Assembly (NCBI GenBank): GCA_012033595.1
Contig: JAAUQL010000029.1
Coordinates: forward strand, 1-55,948
Source: Cyclobacteriaceae bacterium
GTDB taxonomy: Bacteria; Bacteroidota; Bacteroidia; Cytophagales; Cyclobacteriaceae
Length of the DNA stretch: 55,948 bases
Reading direction: 5' to 3'
Every line of letters starts with the position of its first letter. The first letter of the stretch is position 1. Both the position numbers and the translations under genes were made by a program. Of this stretch, positions 26,341 to 34,799 are shown piece by piece. The notes beneath the pieces were generated by a model that ran no database searches, was not told where the DNA came from, and was given only the letters and a program-made list of their open reading frames with translations.

Positions 26341-27063
26341 CTAGCCTCTGCAAAACTGCTCCACTTCTTCCAGGCTTATTCTATTTTCATAAATGGCCTT
26401 GCCTACGATTACCCCATAAAGTGGCAATTTGTCCAGTTCGTAAATGTCGTCCATCGAAGCTACACCGCCACTGGCGATGATCTCAAGGCGAGGAAAGGCA
26501 ATCGCCATATCAGTGTAAAGATCCACAGCAGGCCCTGCAAGCACACCATCTTTGCTCACATCAGTGGTGATCACGTAGCGGATTCCTTTGGCCTGGTATT
26601 TCTCCAGAAAGTCATCCAAAGTCCATGAACTTCCTTCCTGCCATCCGCTGATGGCGATTTTCCCTTCGAGCACATCGGCCCCGAGTATAATTTTTTCGGA
26701 TCCAAATTTTTCCAACCAGGTCTCAAAAAGCTCAGGGTTCTTAACAGCAATGCTGCCGCCTGTCACCTGATGGGCTCCCGAGTCGAAGGCCAGTTGGATA
26801 TCTTCATCGGATTGCACTCCGCCGCCAAAGTCGATCTGTAAACTGGTATTTTTAGCTATATCTTCCAGCACTTTGTGGTTTTGGATTTTTTTCAGCTTTG
26901 CCCCATCCAGATCTACCAGGTGCAGGCGCGTGATACCGGCACCTTCAAACATTTTGGCCACTTCCAGTGGATCTTCATTGTATATTTTCTTTTGTTGATA
27001 GTCGCCTTTAGTCAGACGCACCGCTTTGCCATCGATAATGTCTATGGCCGGAATAATGATCAT
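26341..27063 (-). CDS. hisA: ProFAR isomerase (1-(5-phosphoribosyl)-5-[(5-phosphoribosylamino)methylideneamino]imidazole-4-carboxamide isomerase)
   Basis: 240 residues, barrel protein homologous to HisF. Catalytic Asp in IIPAIDIIDGKAVRLTKGDY and the second in ITTDVSKDGVLAGPAVDL; phosphate loops DFGGGVQSDED and IASGGVASMDDI are present. Starts 3 nt after the hisH stop. Fourth step of histidine synthesis. Confidence 0.97.
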   Translation of the reverse strand: MIIIPAIDIIDGKAVRLTKGDYQQKKIYNEDPLEVAKMFEGAGITRLHLVDLDGAKLKKIQNHKVLEDIAKNTSLQIDFGGGVQSDEDIQLAFDSGAHQVTGGSIAVKNPELFETWLEKFGSEKIILGADVLEGKIAISGWQEGSSWTLDDFLEKYQAKGIRYVITTDVSKDGVLAGPAVDLYTDMAIAFPRLEIIASGGVASMDDIYELDKLPLYGVIVGKAIYENRISLEEVEQFCRG

Positions 27064-27066
27064 ACT

Positions 27067-27648
27067 TTATAAATTCAAAAAGTTCTCTAAAATCTTTTGC
27101 CCCACCTGTCCGCTTTTCTCCGGGTGCCCCTGAATGGCGTAAAAATTATCCCGGTGAAGTGCCGCACTGAATTGATTGATATAGTCCGACTTGGCGATGG
27201 TTTCCGTACCCAATTCGCAATAAAAGCTATGCACAAAATATATAAATGCCTCATCGGGTAATCCCTGAAACAATGGACCCGTAGTATCAAAAAGCTTGTT
27301 CCAGCCCATGTGTGGTACTTTTAGCGCCCCTTCAAAGCGCTTCACACGCAGGTCAAATATGCCAAGGCACGCTGTATTATTTTCCTCTGAATGCGCACAC
27401 ATCAGTTGTTGCCCCAGGCAAATGCCCAGAAACGGCTGTTTGAGACCGACAATCAGCTTGTCGAGCTGCCGCGCCTTCAGATATTCCATGGCCGTACTCG
27501 CTTCGCCCACTCCGGGGAAAATAACCTTATCGGCCTTTTTGATGGTTTCGGGATCGTCGCTGACCACCGGCTCCACGCCAAGGCGATTGAGTGTATTGGT
27601 GACTGAAACCACATTGCCGGCGTTGTATTTTATAATGACGATGTTCAT
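27067..27648 (-). CDS. hisH: Imidazole glycerol phosphate synthase glutaminase subunit
   Basis: 193 residues, class I glutamine amidotransferase. Nucleophile in LGICLGQQLM, His and Glu in the C-terminal IQGHPEKSGQVG block; PGVGEAST forms the oxyanion strand. First gene of the hisH-hisA-hisF-hisIE group. hisG, hisD, hisC and hisB are not in the window and must lie elsewhere. No clear promoter was recognised in the 387 bp upstream. Confidence 0.97.
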   Translation of the reverse strand: MNIVIIKYNAGNVVSVTNTLNRLGVEPVVSDDPETIKKADKVIFPGVGEASTAMEYLKARQLDKLIVGLKQPFLGICLGQQLMCAHSEENNTACLGIFDLRVKRFEGALKVPHMGWNKLFDTTGPLFQGLPDEAFIYFVHSFYCELGTETIAKSDYINQFSAALHRDNFYAIQGHPEKSGQVGQKILENFLNL

Positions 27649-28035
27649 GTATAGTAACTGATTTGAATCAAAGGGAATAACATTTGATATTTGGAATAAA
27701 AATGGATTAGAACCAATGATAATGCGCTTTAGTAAAAATCATTATTCTTAAAAATAAATTATTGTCAGTTTACTGCTAATCTTCTATTCGATCCTTAAAA
27801 ACATTCACAAATTTATGAGAAACATGTAGGGCCAAGACATTTTGCCAAGCAGAATTGATAATCGCGCAAAATTCATTCATGTTTAAATTGCCCAATTTTA
27901 TGTGAATCACTTTTGGCGGCGGTTTATGAAGTAGAATTTTTGGCCTTTGTGATCATCGCTTTTTATTATAAAGATATGAATTTAAACTAGCATTCTCTCT
28001 CTCTGGTCTTAGCGTTTCGCTGAGACCAATCCCCT
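27649..28035. other. 387-bp gap between aroF and hisH
   Basis: AT-rich, no credible gene on either strand. It contains the aroF 3' hairpin at 28004-28028 and a CT-rich simple stretch (27994-28003). It presumably holds the hisH promoter, but no good -33/-7 pair was found. Confidence 0.5.
28004..28028 (-). terminator. Hairpin 7 nt after aroF, likely 3' end of the trp operon
   Basis: Eleven-bp stem TGGTCTTAGCG/CGCTGAGACCA (one G-U pair) with a 3-nt loop. Downstream on the minus strand is an AG-rich run and not a T-run, so it may act as a 3' processing end or with a factor. Confidence 0.5.
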
Positions 28036-29046
28036 TTAAAACGACTTCAACAACTCAAAAGTGGCCCGCATTTTACGGATCATCTGCTCTGATTCACGAA
28101 AGTCCAGGGTTTGCTGACCATCAGAAAATGCTTTGTAGGGATTGCTGTGCGTTTCGTAAATAATGCCATCTGCCCCGGCCATGATCGAGGCCAACGCCAA
28201 TGGCTCCACGTGCCTTCTGATCCCAATGCCATGCGACGGATCGGAAACTACGGGCAGGTGTGTTTTCTCTTTTAGAATAGGGATAGCATTCAAATCGAGC
28301 GTGTTTCGGCTGGCCGTTTCATAGGTTCTGATTCCGCGTTCGCAAAGAATCAGCTTTTCATTGCCTCCCGAAAAGACGTACTCTGCCGAATACAGCAATT
28401 CATCGATGGTGCCGGAGATGCCCCGCTTAATCATTACGGCCTTGTCTATTTGCCCGAGCGCGTCGAGCAGGTTGAAGTTCTGCGTGTTCCGTGCGCCAAC
28501 CTGAAACACATCGGTATATTCCAGCATGGGTTCTATCTGACTCACCTGCATCACCTCCGTCACTATTTTCATGCCGGCTGCTTTGGCATGTTTGTACCAT
28601 AACTGCAAGCCCTCAATGCCCATTCCACGAAAAGCATATGGCGAACTTCGCGGTTTGTAAACGCCCCCACGCATCATTTTAATGCCGTTGGCTTTGAGAT
28701 GCCCGATGGTTTCCAGGATTTGCTCTTCGCCCTCTATGGAACAAGGCCCGGCCATAATCGCCAGAGAACCATCACCAATGGCGATGCCATCGCCAAGATC
28801 AACTGCCGAAGGAACAACCTTCCACTTGCGCGAAACAAGCTTGTAACTGTCGGAAACGATATGTATATCGGCTATGCCGGACAAATTGCCGATCTGCCGG
28901 ATATCGAATTCTTTGCTGCCGATACCTATGAGGTAGGTTCCCTTTTGGGTAAGTACCTCATTGGCTTCGTAGTTAAAGCTATTTACCTTGTTGATAATCG
29001 CCTTCTTTTGTTCAGCGTCAATATTATTTTTTAGTTGAATAATCAT
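28036..29046 (-). CDS. aroF: 3-deoxy-7-phosphoheptulonate (DAHP) synthase, type I beta
   Basis: 336 residues, first step of the shikimate pathway. Residues 1-70 are a ferredoxin-like regulatory domain; the barrel follows with AIMAGPCSIEGEEQI, MMRGGVYKPRSSPYAFRG, GARNTQNFNLL, VMIKRG and PVVSDPSHGIGIR, all hallmarks of the AroF/KDO8PS-like group. No chorismate mutase domain. It overlaps trpA by 4 nt (ATGA), so it is the last gene of the trp operon and should respond to the same attenuator. Confidence 0.95.
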   Translation of the reverse strand: MIIQLKNNIDAEQKKAIINKVNSFNYEANEVLTQKGTYLIGIGSKEFDIRQIGNLSGIADIHIVSDSYKLVSRKWKVVPSAVDLGDGIAIGDGSLAIMAGPCSIEGEEQILETIGHLKANGIKMMRGGVYKPRSSPYAFRGMGIEGLQLWYKHAKAAGMKIVTEVMQVSQIEPMLEYTDVFQVGARNTQNFNLLDALGQIDKAVMIKRGISGTIDELLYSAEYVFSGGNEKLILCERGIRTYETASRNTLDLNAIPILKEKTHLPVVSDPSHGIGIRRHVEPLALASIMAGADGIIYETHSNPYKAFSDGQQTLDFRESEQMIRKMRATFELLKSF

Positions 29047-29840
29047 GCTTTTCCTTTGACTGATTGTATAAATCCGAATATATCCTGTTCCATATTTTTT
29101 GTATTGCTGAGCAGTTGAATAAATGCCGAACCAATGATGGCTCCCGAGGCATGGGCACTGGCCTGGTCGAAAGTGGCCTTATCGGAAATTCCAAAACCGA
29201 TCAATGTCGGATTGTTCAACTTCATGGCTTTGATGCGCTCGAAATATGCCAATTGAGATGACGAAATCCCTGCCTTTGCCCCTGTGGTGCTTGCAGAAGA
29301 CACCATATAAATAAATCCCCGTGAATTTCCATCAATCTCCCGTACCCGGGCATCGGAGGTCTGTGGAGTAATTAGAAATATGTTTAAAAGTCCATGCGCT
29401 TCGAAAACATTTTTATAACCTTCGAGGTATTCCTGCATGGGCAAATCGGGCAAAATCACGCCATCGATACCAATTTCGGCACATTTCTTACAGAAAGCTT
29501 CAATCCCATATTGTAGCACAGGATTGATGTAGCCCATCAGAATGATGGGGATGTCGACTGATTTTCGGATGTCGCCCAACTGGTCAAATATCAATTGCAG
29601 CGAAATGCCATTGTCGAGCGCGACTTTGTTGCTCTCCTGGATGGTCGGCCCGTCAGCCACCGGATCTGAATAGGGAATGCCCACCTCTACGATATCTGCA
29701 CCGGCCTTGGCCAAGTGCTCCACGATGTGTGCGGTATCATCGATTGCCGGAAACCCGGCGGTGAAATACACTGAGAGTATCCGCTCCTTCTTTTGCTCAA
29801 AGAGCTCCTCTATTCTGTTTTTTGTCATTGTAATAGACAT
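29043..29840 (-). CDS. trpA: Tryptophan synthase alpha subunit
   Basis: 265 residues. Catalytic residues in VEVGIPYSDPVADGPTIQ (Glu and Asp) and phosphate-binding GFGISDKATFDQA and GAIIGSAF. Cleaves indole-3-glycerol phosphate and passes indole to TrpB. It lies 163 nt downstream of trpB, a gap that carries an AAC-rich repeat tract. Confidence 0.97.
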   Translation of the reverse strand: MSITMTKNRIEELFEQKKERILSVYFTAGFPAIDDTAHIVEHLAKAGADIVEVGIPYSDPVADGPTIQESNKVALDNGISLQLIFDQLGDIRKSVDIPIILMGYINPVLQYGIEAFCKKCAEIGIDGVILPDLPMQEYLEGYKNVFEAHGLLNIFLITPQTSDARVREIDGNSRGFIYMVSSASTTGAKAGISSSQLAYFERIKAMKLNNPTLIGFGISDKATFDQASAHASGAIIGSAFIQLLSNTKNMEQDIFGFIQSVKGKA

Positions 29841-29970
29841 GGTTTTTATTCTAATTATTTAAATAAGTCAAAAGGCGGATATTTGAAATAATCCATTGAT
29901 GAATGGCAAGTATTGCTGCCCTGAACCGAGTGCTAACCCAGTTTCTGAATTTATCGAAAATTGATTTTGA

Positions 29971-30007
29971 GCTAACTAACAACCATCAACCAACAACCGA
30001 CAACTAA
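29971..30007. repeat. AAC-rich dispersed low-complexity repeat (trpB-trpA gap)
   Basis: A tract built of CAAC/CAACC-like units. Related tracts occur, on one strand or the other, at 34033-34080, 37855-37890 and 52991-53030, always in intergenic gaps. Function unknown. Confidence 0.55.
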
Positions 30008-31185
30008 TACCCCCCCCACTTGATATACGTCTCCAAATCTTTATCTCCTCTTCCCGAAAGGTTCACGACAATAATATCATCTTGCTCAAAGCTCATTTTG
30101 TCCAGTGCAGCCAGGGCATGTGCCGATTCTATGGCCGGAATGATCCCTTCAAGCCTGCTGAGCAAAATACCCGCTTTCATCGCTTCTTCGTCCGTGGCAC
30201 TGTAAAATTGCCCCCTACCCGACTCGAACAAATGCGCATGAACTGGCCCAATGCCCGGATAGTCCAATCCTGCCGAGATAGAATATGGCTCTACCACCTG
30301 GCCGTCGCTGGTCTGCATCAAAAGCGTCTTGGATCCATGAAGCACCCCGGGTTTCCCAAGCACCGTGGTGGCTGCCGATTCACCACTTTGGTTGCCGAGA
30401 CCGGCCGCTTCTACGGCGATCAGTTGCACATCATCCTGATCGAAATAATGGTAGAAAGCCCCAGCGGCATTGCTGCCCCCGCCGACACAGGCCACTACAA
30501 AATCCGGGTTTTCCCTGCCTTCTGTCTCCTTCAACTGCCACTTGATCTCTTCGCTAATCACAGACTGAAAGCGCGCCACCATATCGGGGTAAGGATGTGG
30601 CCCTACCACCGAACCAATGATATAGTGGGTATCGACCGGATGGTTGATCCAGTGACGCATGGCCTCGTTGGTGGCGTCTTTGAGGGTTTTGCTGCCACTC
30701 CTGGCCGGGCGTACTTCAGTACCCAAGATGCGCATCCGCTCCACATTGGGTCTTTGTCTGGCCATATCTACTTCGCCCATATACACAATACACTCCATCC
30801 CCATTAGCGCACAGACCGTTGCCGTAGCTACGCCGTGCTGTCCGGCACCGGTTTCGGCTATAATTTTTTGTTTACCCAATCGTTTGGCAAGCAAAATCTG
30901 GCCAACGGTATTATTGACCTTGTGCGCACCGGTATGGCAAAGGTCTTCCCGCTTCAGATAGATCTTCGACTGGTATTTTTCTGATAAACGCGTGGCATAG
31001 TACAATGGCGTAGGCCGACCCACATAGGTCTTGAGCAGGTGATCAAACTCTTGCCTGAAGCTCGCATCCTGAAGTATGCTCAGGTAATTTTGCCTCAACT
31101 CTTCCACATTGGGAAAAAGCATTTCAGGAATATAGGCTCCACCAAAATTGCCGTAGTACCCACGGCTGTCAACTTCTATTTTCAT
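30004..31185 (-). CDS. trpB: Tryptophan synthase beta subunit
   Basis: 393 residues from ATG 31185 ([21 protein letters not shown]). A longer in-frame extension from 31248 has no family counterpart and was rejected. PLP lysine in [16 protein letters not shown], glycine loop [10 protein letters not shown] and [14 protein letters not shown] are present. Condenses indole and serine to tryptophan. Confidence 0.97.
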   Translation of the reverse strand: MKIEVDSRGYYGNFGGAYIPEMLFPNVEELRQNYLSILQDASFRQEFDHLLKTYVGRPTPLYYATRLSEKYQSKIYLKREDLCHTGAHKVNNTVGQILLAKRLGKQKIIAETGAGQHGVATATVCALMGMECIVYMGEVDMARQRPNVERMRILGTEVRPARSGSKTLKDATNEAMRHWINHPVDTHYIIGSVVGPHPYPDMVARFQSVISEEIKWQLKETEGRENPDFVVACVGGGSNAAGAFYHYFDQDDVQLIAVEAAGLGNQSGESAATTVLGKPGVLHGSKTLLMQTSDGQVVEPYSISAGLDYPGIGPVHAHLFESGRGQFYSATDEEAMKAGILLSRLEGIIPAIESAHALAALDKMSFEQDDIIVVNLSGRGDKDLETYIKWGGY

Positions 31186-31255
31186 ACCTTTTAATTCAAA
31201 TCTCAATTCAGTTACAATCTTTGCCAATAAACTGCCGCTATTGCCCATTATTGGC

Positions 31256-31434
31256 CATTATTGCGAGCCCTTTTTCAGGGCGCTGCAATCTCTGTCAATC
31301 TGCAACCCGGCCTGGCGCAGGTAGGGATGCTGCAAATGAACAACATCCGAGGCAATCTGACCGCTCTTTGCGGCTTGGCTATGGACAACAGACAGATTGC
31401 CACACTTTGCGAAAAGCGAAGTTCGCAATGACGG
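31256..31434. repeat. Paired REP-like palindromic units (ATTGCGAG...GCAATCT) between trpF and trpB
   Basis: Two inverted units flank the 275-bp gap. The left runs CATTATTGCGAG (31256-31267), a small hairpin, then GCAATCTCTG. The right, on the other strand, runs CCGTCATTGCGAA (from 31434), a small hairpin, then GGCAATCTGTC. Each unit is itself palindromic (ATTGC/GCAAT around a hairpin). This resembles the widespread TCATTGCGAG-type interspersed repeats of bacterial genomes. Confidence 0.6.
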
Positions 31435-31460
31435 TAGTTCAATTATTTGGCCTGGAGACG

Positions 31461-32090
31461 TCATATTTCAAACATTTTCAGCTTCCTGCTCAGCTCCCCC
31501 AACATCCCCAAATCCTTTAACCCCGGCTCGATCTCGAACTTACTGTTCACATCGATCGCTTGGATTTTCGACACCTCCAGTTTATTTAAATCATCAATAT
31601 TTTCCAGGCTGATTCCCCCACTCAAAAAGTACGGTATGTTCAATGCGTACTTCTGTAACATGGCCCAGTCAAATGCGCGCCCAGAGCCACCATATTGACT
31701 TGTCTTGGTATCGAAAAGGAAGAAATCCACCACCATTTCGTAAGGCTTTAGTATTTCAAAATCAAAACCTTCCTCTACATGAAAGGCTTTGATCACCCCT
31801 AAATTCGGACTTTGCAAGCCTTCGCAAACTTCAGGCGATTCACTTCCGTGAAGCTGCACAACGTCCAGCTTGAACTTTTCGACCATATCCTGCACCACAT
31901 CTACGGATTCGTTTACGAAAACACCTACCTTTTTAATAGATTTTTCATGGAATGCGGGCATCTTAAAATCGTGTCCGATGAAGCGGGGTGATTTGGGGTA
32001 GAAAATAAAACCGATATAGTCCGGCTGCAAAGCCATCACTTCGGCGATATTGTCCCTCAATCCGCAAACTTTCCATCTGAGCCTGCTCAT
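31461..32090 (-). CDS. trpF: Phosphoribosylanthranilate isomerase
   Basis: 209 residues from ATG 32090 (MSRLRWKVCGLRDN), chosen because the catalytic Cys motif KVCGLR normally lies at the N-terminus; an upstream extension would overlap trpC. Starts one nucleotide after the trpC stop, so coupled. Family blocks YIGFIFYPKSPRF, VVQLHGSE, PYFLSGGISLENID and IDVNSKFEIEPGLKD (catalytic Asp) are seen. Confidence 0.96.
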   Translation of the reverse strand: MSRLRWKVCGLRDNIAEVMALQPDYIGFIFYPKSPRFIGHDFKMPAFHEKSIKKVGVFVNESVDVVQDMVEKFKLDVVQLHGSESPEVCEGLQSPNLGVIKAFHVEEGFDFEILKPYEMVVDFFLFDTKTSQYGGSGRAFDWAMLQKYALNIPYFLSGGISLENIDDLNKLEVSKIQAIDVNSKFEIEPGLKDLGMLGELSRKLKMFEI

Positions 32091-32091
32091 C

Positions 32092-32895
32092 TTATCTTGC
32101 CTGCTGGATTTTTTTAACCTTTTGTATAAAATCCGCACACGCCGCCCCCGGACGACTGTGAGACATAAAATGCTCGCCGATCAAAAAGCCTTTGAATCCA
32201 TGCTTTTGCAATTGGACAACGGTCTCCGGATTGCTGATGCCGCTTTCGGAAATCTTCACAAATCCATTTGGAATATCATCTGCTAACTCGATGGAGGTTT
32301 CCACACTTACGTTGAATGTTTTCAGGTCGCGGTTGTTCACCCCTACCACATTGAGGTGCTCGTTGAGATGGCTCCTGAGTTCCTCACCGTTGTGAACTTC
32401 CATAAGCACTTCCAGTCCGAGCGATCTGGCAAATTGTGCCAGGGTTTTCAGTCGCTCCGGAGTCAAAGCCGCTGCAATGAGCAATATCGCATCGGCTCCA
32501 ATCGACTTGGCTTCTACGATTTGATATTCATCGATGGTGAAATCCTTTCGGAGTATAGGACAAAAATTGAACTTTCGGGCGGTGGTCAGGTCTTCGTTTT
32601 TTCCACCGAAGAACTCCCCATCTGTCAGAATAGAAAGTGCCGAAGCGCCGCCCTGCATGTAGCTGATGGACGTTTGCTCAATGGAGACAAACTCATGGAT
32701 CATGCCTTTGGAGGGTGATTTTCGTTTGATCTCAGCGATGATGCCAACCTTATCGTCGCGCAAAAGGTACTTTCTGAGCGACACACATTCAGATGGAAAA
32801 TAGATGCTTTTTTCCAGCAGTTTGGTTGGATAAAGGCTTTTACGCTCTGCAACTTCCTTTTCTTTTTGGGCAATTATTTTGTCAAGTATATTCAT
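32092..32895 (-). CDS. trpC: Indole-3-glycerol phosphate synthase
   Basis: 267 residues. Motifs: IIAEIKRKSPSKGMI (catalytic Lys), ALSILTDGEFFGG, ILRKDFTIDEYQI, VGVNNRDLKTF and SESGISNPETV. Stand-alone, not fused to trpF, which follows at 1 nt. Converts CdRP to indole glycerol phosphate. Confidence 0.97.
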   Translation of the reverse strand: MNILDKIIAQKEKEVAERKSLYPTKLLEKSIYFPSECVSLRKYLLRDDKVGIIAEIKRKSPSKGMIHEFVSIEQTSISYMQGGASALSILTDGEFFGGKNEDLTTARKFNFCPILRKDFTIDEYQIVEAKSIGADAILLIAAALTPERLKTLAQFARSLGLEVLMEVHNGEELRSHLNEHLNVVGVNNRDLKTFNVSVETSIELADDIPNGFVKISESGISNPETVVQLQKHGFKGFLIGEHFMSHSRPGAACADFIQKVKKIQQAR

Positions 32896-32936
32896 ATTTT
32901 AATTTTTAGCATTTTTTGCATGGTGCTTTCTTTAGA

Positions 32937-32991
32937 TCAGACAATAGTCAGACCGGCAATCAAGCCTTGATACGGTCTTACTATCGTCTGA
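32937..32991. repeat. 55-bp imperfect palindrome between trpD and trpC
   Basis: Outer arms at 32937-32954 and 32974-32991 pair at 16 of 18 positions; a small inner stem ATCAAG/CTTGAT sits at the tip. Transcribed within the operon, this would be a very stable hairpin. It could be a repetitive extragenic palindrome or a processing/stability element. Confidence 0.65.
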
Positions 32992-33032
32992 CCTACTAAC
33001 CTTTCTATAAAAAACCAGTTGACATAAATCCC

Positions 33033-34022
33033 TTATATCCCCATCAAAGTCTTAAAACTCTTCAACGCTGCGCCTGATTCAAGCGAAACACGTGCTTTAT
33101 CGACTGCCCCTTGCAGTCCCAATGAACTATCGGAGCAATAGAGCGCCATACCGGCATTGGCCAGCGCCACTTCTTTCTGTGCGCGGGTCGATCGGTTTTC
33201 CAAAACAGATAGAAATATCCCGGCGGCATCTTCAACCGTCTTGCCACCAGACAATTCCTCTGGTTTGTAGGTATCCAAACCAAGATCTGCCGGACTAACA
33301 ATCTGTTGGTCGCTTGGTGTCAATATTTTAAAATTTCCCGTAAGGGAAACTTCATCGTACCCATCGAGGGCATAAATGACCATAAAGTCCGTGTCGGTCT
33401 GCTGAAACAAATAGGCATACAAACGAGCCAATTCCAGACTAAAAACCCCGGTCAATTGCTTTTTGGGAAAGGACGGATTGACCATTGGTCCGAGCATATT
33501 GAAAAAGGTCTTTACGCCCAGCTCCCTTCGTACCGGCGCAACGTTTTTCATGGCCGGGTGAAACATAGGTGCATGCATATAGCAGATGCCACTTTGGTCG
33601 AGCGAACGCTTCAATTTGTCCACGTCATTGGTGAACTCATAACCAAAATATGCGAGCACGTTTGACGAACCGCACACCGAAGAAACACTGTTGTTGCCGT
33701 GCTTGGCCACATTTTGTCCTGCTCCAGCCACAATAAATGATGCCAGGGTAGAAATATTGAATGTGTCCTTGCCGTCGCCGCCTGTGCCGCACAAATCAAT
33801 AGCATCGTATTCGGCAATAGCTACCGGAAGGCAAAGTTCCAGCATGGCCTCCCTGAAACCTGTGAGTTCATCCACTGTGATGCTGCGCATAAGATAAACC
33901 GTGAGAAAGGCCGCCATCTCGGAGTTATTGTATCTGCCCTGGGCCAGGTTGCCCAGAATCTCCTTTGCCGTTTTGCGATCCAGAGATTTATATTCAAAGA
34001 GTTTATTCAGTATGTCTTTCAT
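33033..34022 (-). CDS. trpD: Anthranilate phosphoribosyltransferase
   Basis: 329 residues. PRPP and substrate motifs: DLCGTGGDGKDTFNISTLASFIVAGAG, KHGNNSVSSVCGSSNVL, MFHPAMKNVAPVRRELGVKTFFNMLGPMVNP and YALDGYDEVS. Second step of tryptophan synthesis. 102 nt after trpG. Confidence 0.97.
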   Translation of the reverse strand: MKDILNKLFEYKSLDRKTAKEILGNLAQGRYNNSEMAAFLTVYLMRSITVDELTGFREAMLELCLPVAIAEYDAIDLCGTGGDGKDTFNISTLASFIVAGAGQNVAKHGNNSVSSVCGSSNVLAYFGYEFTNDVDKLKRSLDQSGICYMHAPMFHPAMKNVAPVRRELGVKTFFNMLGPMVNPSFPKKQLTGVFSLELARLYAYLFQQTDTDFMVIYALDGYDEVSLTGNFKILTPSDQQIVSPADLGLDTYKPEELSGGKTVEDAAGIFLSVLENRSTRAQKEVALANAGMALYCSDSSLGLQGAVDKARVSLESGAALKSFKTLMGI

Positions 34023-34032
34023 GTTCGTTTTT

Positions 34033-34080
34033 TAGTTGATCGTCGTTCGTTGATGGCTGATTGTTGTTGGTTATTGTAGC
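34033..34080. repeat. GTT/AAC-rich dispersed repeat (trpG-trpD gap)
   Basis: GTTGAT- and GTTGTTGG-like units directly upstream of trpD, followed by a CCAGCACCC-type stretch (about 34098-34118) that also occurs near 26328-26345. Same family as the tracts at 29971, 37855 and 52991. Confidence 0.5.
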
Positions 34081-34124
34081 TTTAGCCTGCAAAATACAAG
34101 AACCCAGCACCCGGCATCTGGAAG

Positions 34125-34706
34125 CTAGTCCCTATTTTTTTCCAGCCAATTTTGCATCAATTTTATTCCATTTTCAGTCAGGATGGATTCGGGATGAAAC
34201 TGCAGGCCGCGCACATCGTGCGTTTTGTGGCTCAGGCCCATCACTATGCCTTTATCATCTTCGGCAATTATCTCCATTTCACCATTGACTGTGGAGGCAT
34301 CTACTGCCCAGGAATGGTAGCGACAAACCATAAACTCATTGGGGACATCCTGAAACAGATAGTCATCCTTTGCCAAAACCTGTACCCTGGTGCCTACGCC
34401 ATGCAGCACATCGGTCATGTTGTACAAGGCAGCTCCGTACACTTCTCCAATCGCCTGATGGCCAAGACAAATACCCAAAATGCTTTTACTTGCTCCATAG
34501 GTACGTACCAAATCCAGCAAAATACCAGCCTCTGAAGGAATGCCCGGACCGGGACTCAGGAGGATTTTGTCGTACCCGCCGACAGCTTCGAGGGCGATTT
34601 TATCGTTGCGGTACACATCCATCGAATCCCCATAACCCAGCTCACGGATGATGTGCACCAGGTTGTAGGTAAACGAATCGTAATTGTCCAATACCAATAT
34701 TCTCAT
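34125..34706 (-). CDS. trpG: Anthranilate synthase glutaminase component
   Basis: 193 residues from ATG 34706 (MRILVLDNYDSFTYNLVH). Nucleophile Cys in LGICLGHQAIGE, His/Glu in LQFHPESILTENG, oxyanion strand LLSPGPGIPSEAG. Pairs with TrpE. Not fused to trpD. Confidence 0.97.
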   Translation of the reverse strand: MRILVLDNYDSFTYNLVHIIRELGYGDSMDVYRNDKIALEAVGGYDKILLSPGPGIPSEAGILLDLVRTYGASKSILGICLGHQAIGEVYGAALYNMTDVLHGVGTRVQVLAKDDYLFQDVPNEFMVCRYHSWAVDASTVNGEMEIIAEDDKGIVMGLSHKTHDVRGLQFHPESILTENGIKLMQNWLEKNRD

Positions 34707-34799
34707 CAATTTAAATATTTCATTTTAAGCTCACGGCGAAACTTAACCAGGCAATTGTTGTCCTTATATAGCTGAGGCTGTGCCGGTCGCATTTTAATA

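Noticed and set aside
31186-31248. N-terminal extension of TrpB from 31248
   Set aside because: TrpB proteins begin close to the YYGNFGG block; the extension reads the repeat-containing gap and has no conserved feature.
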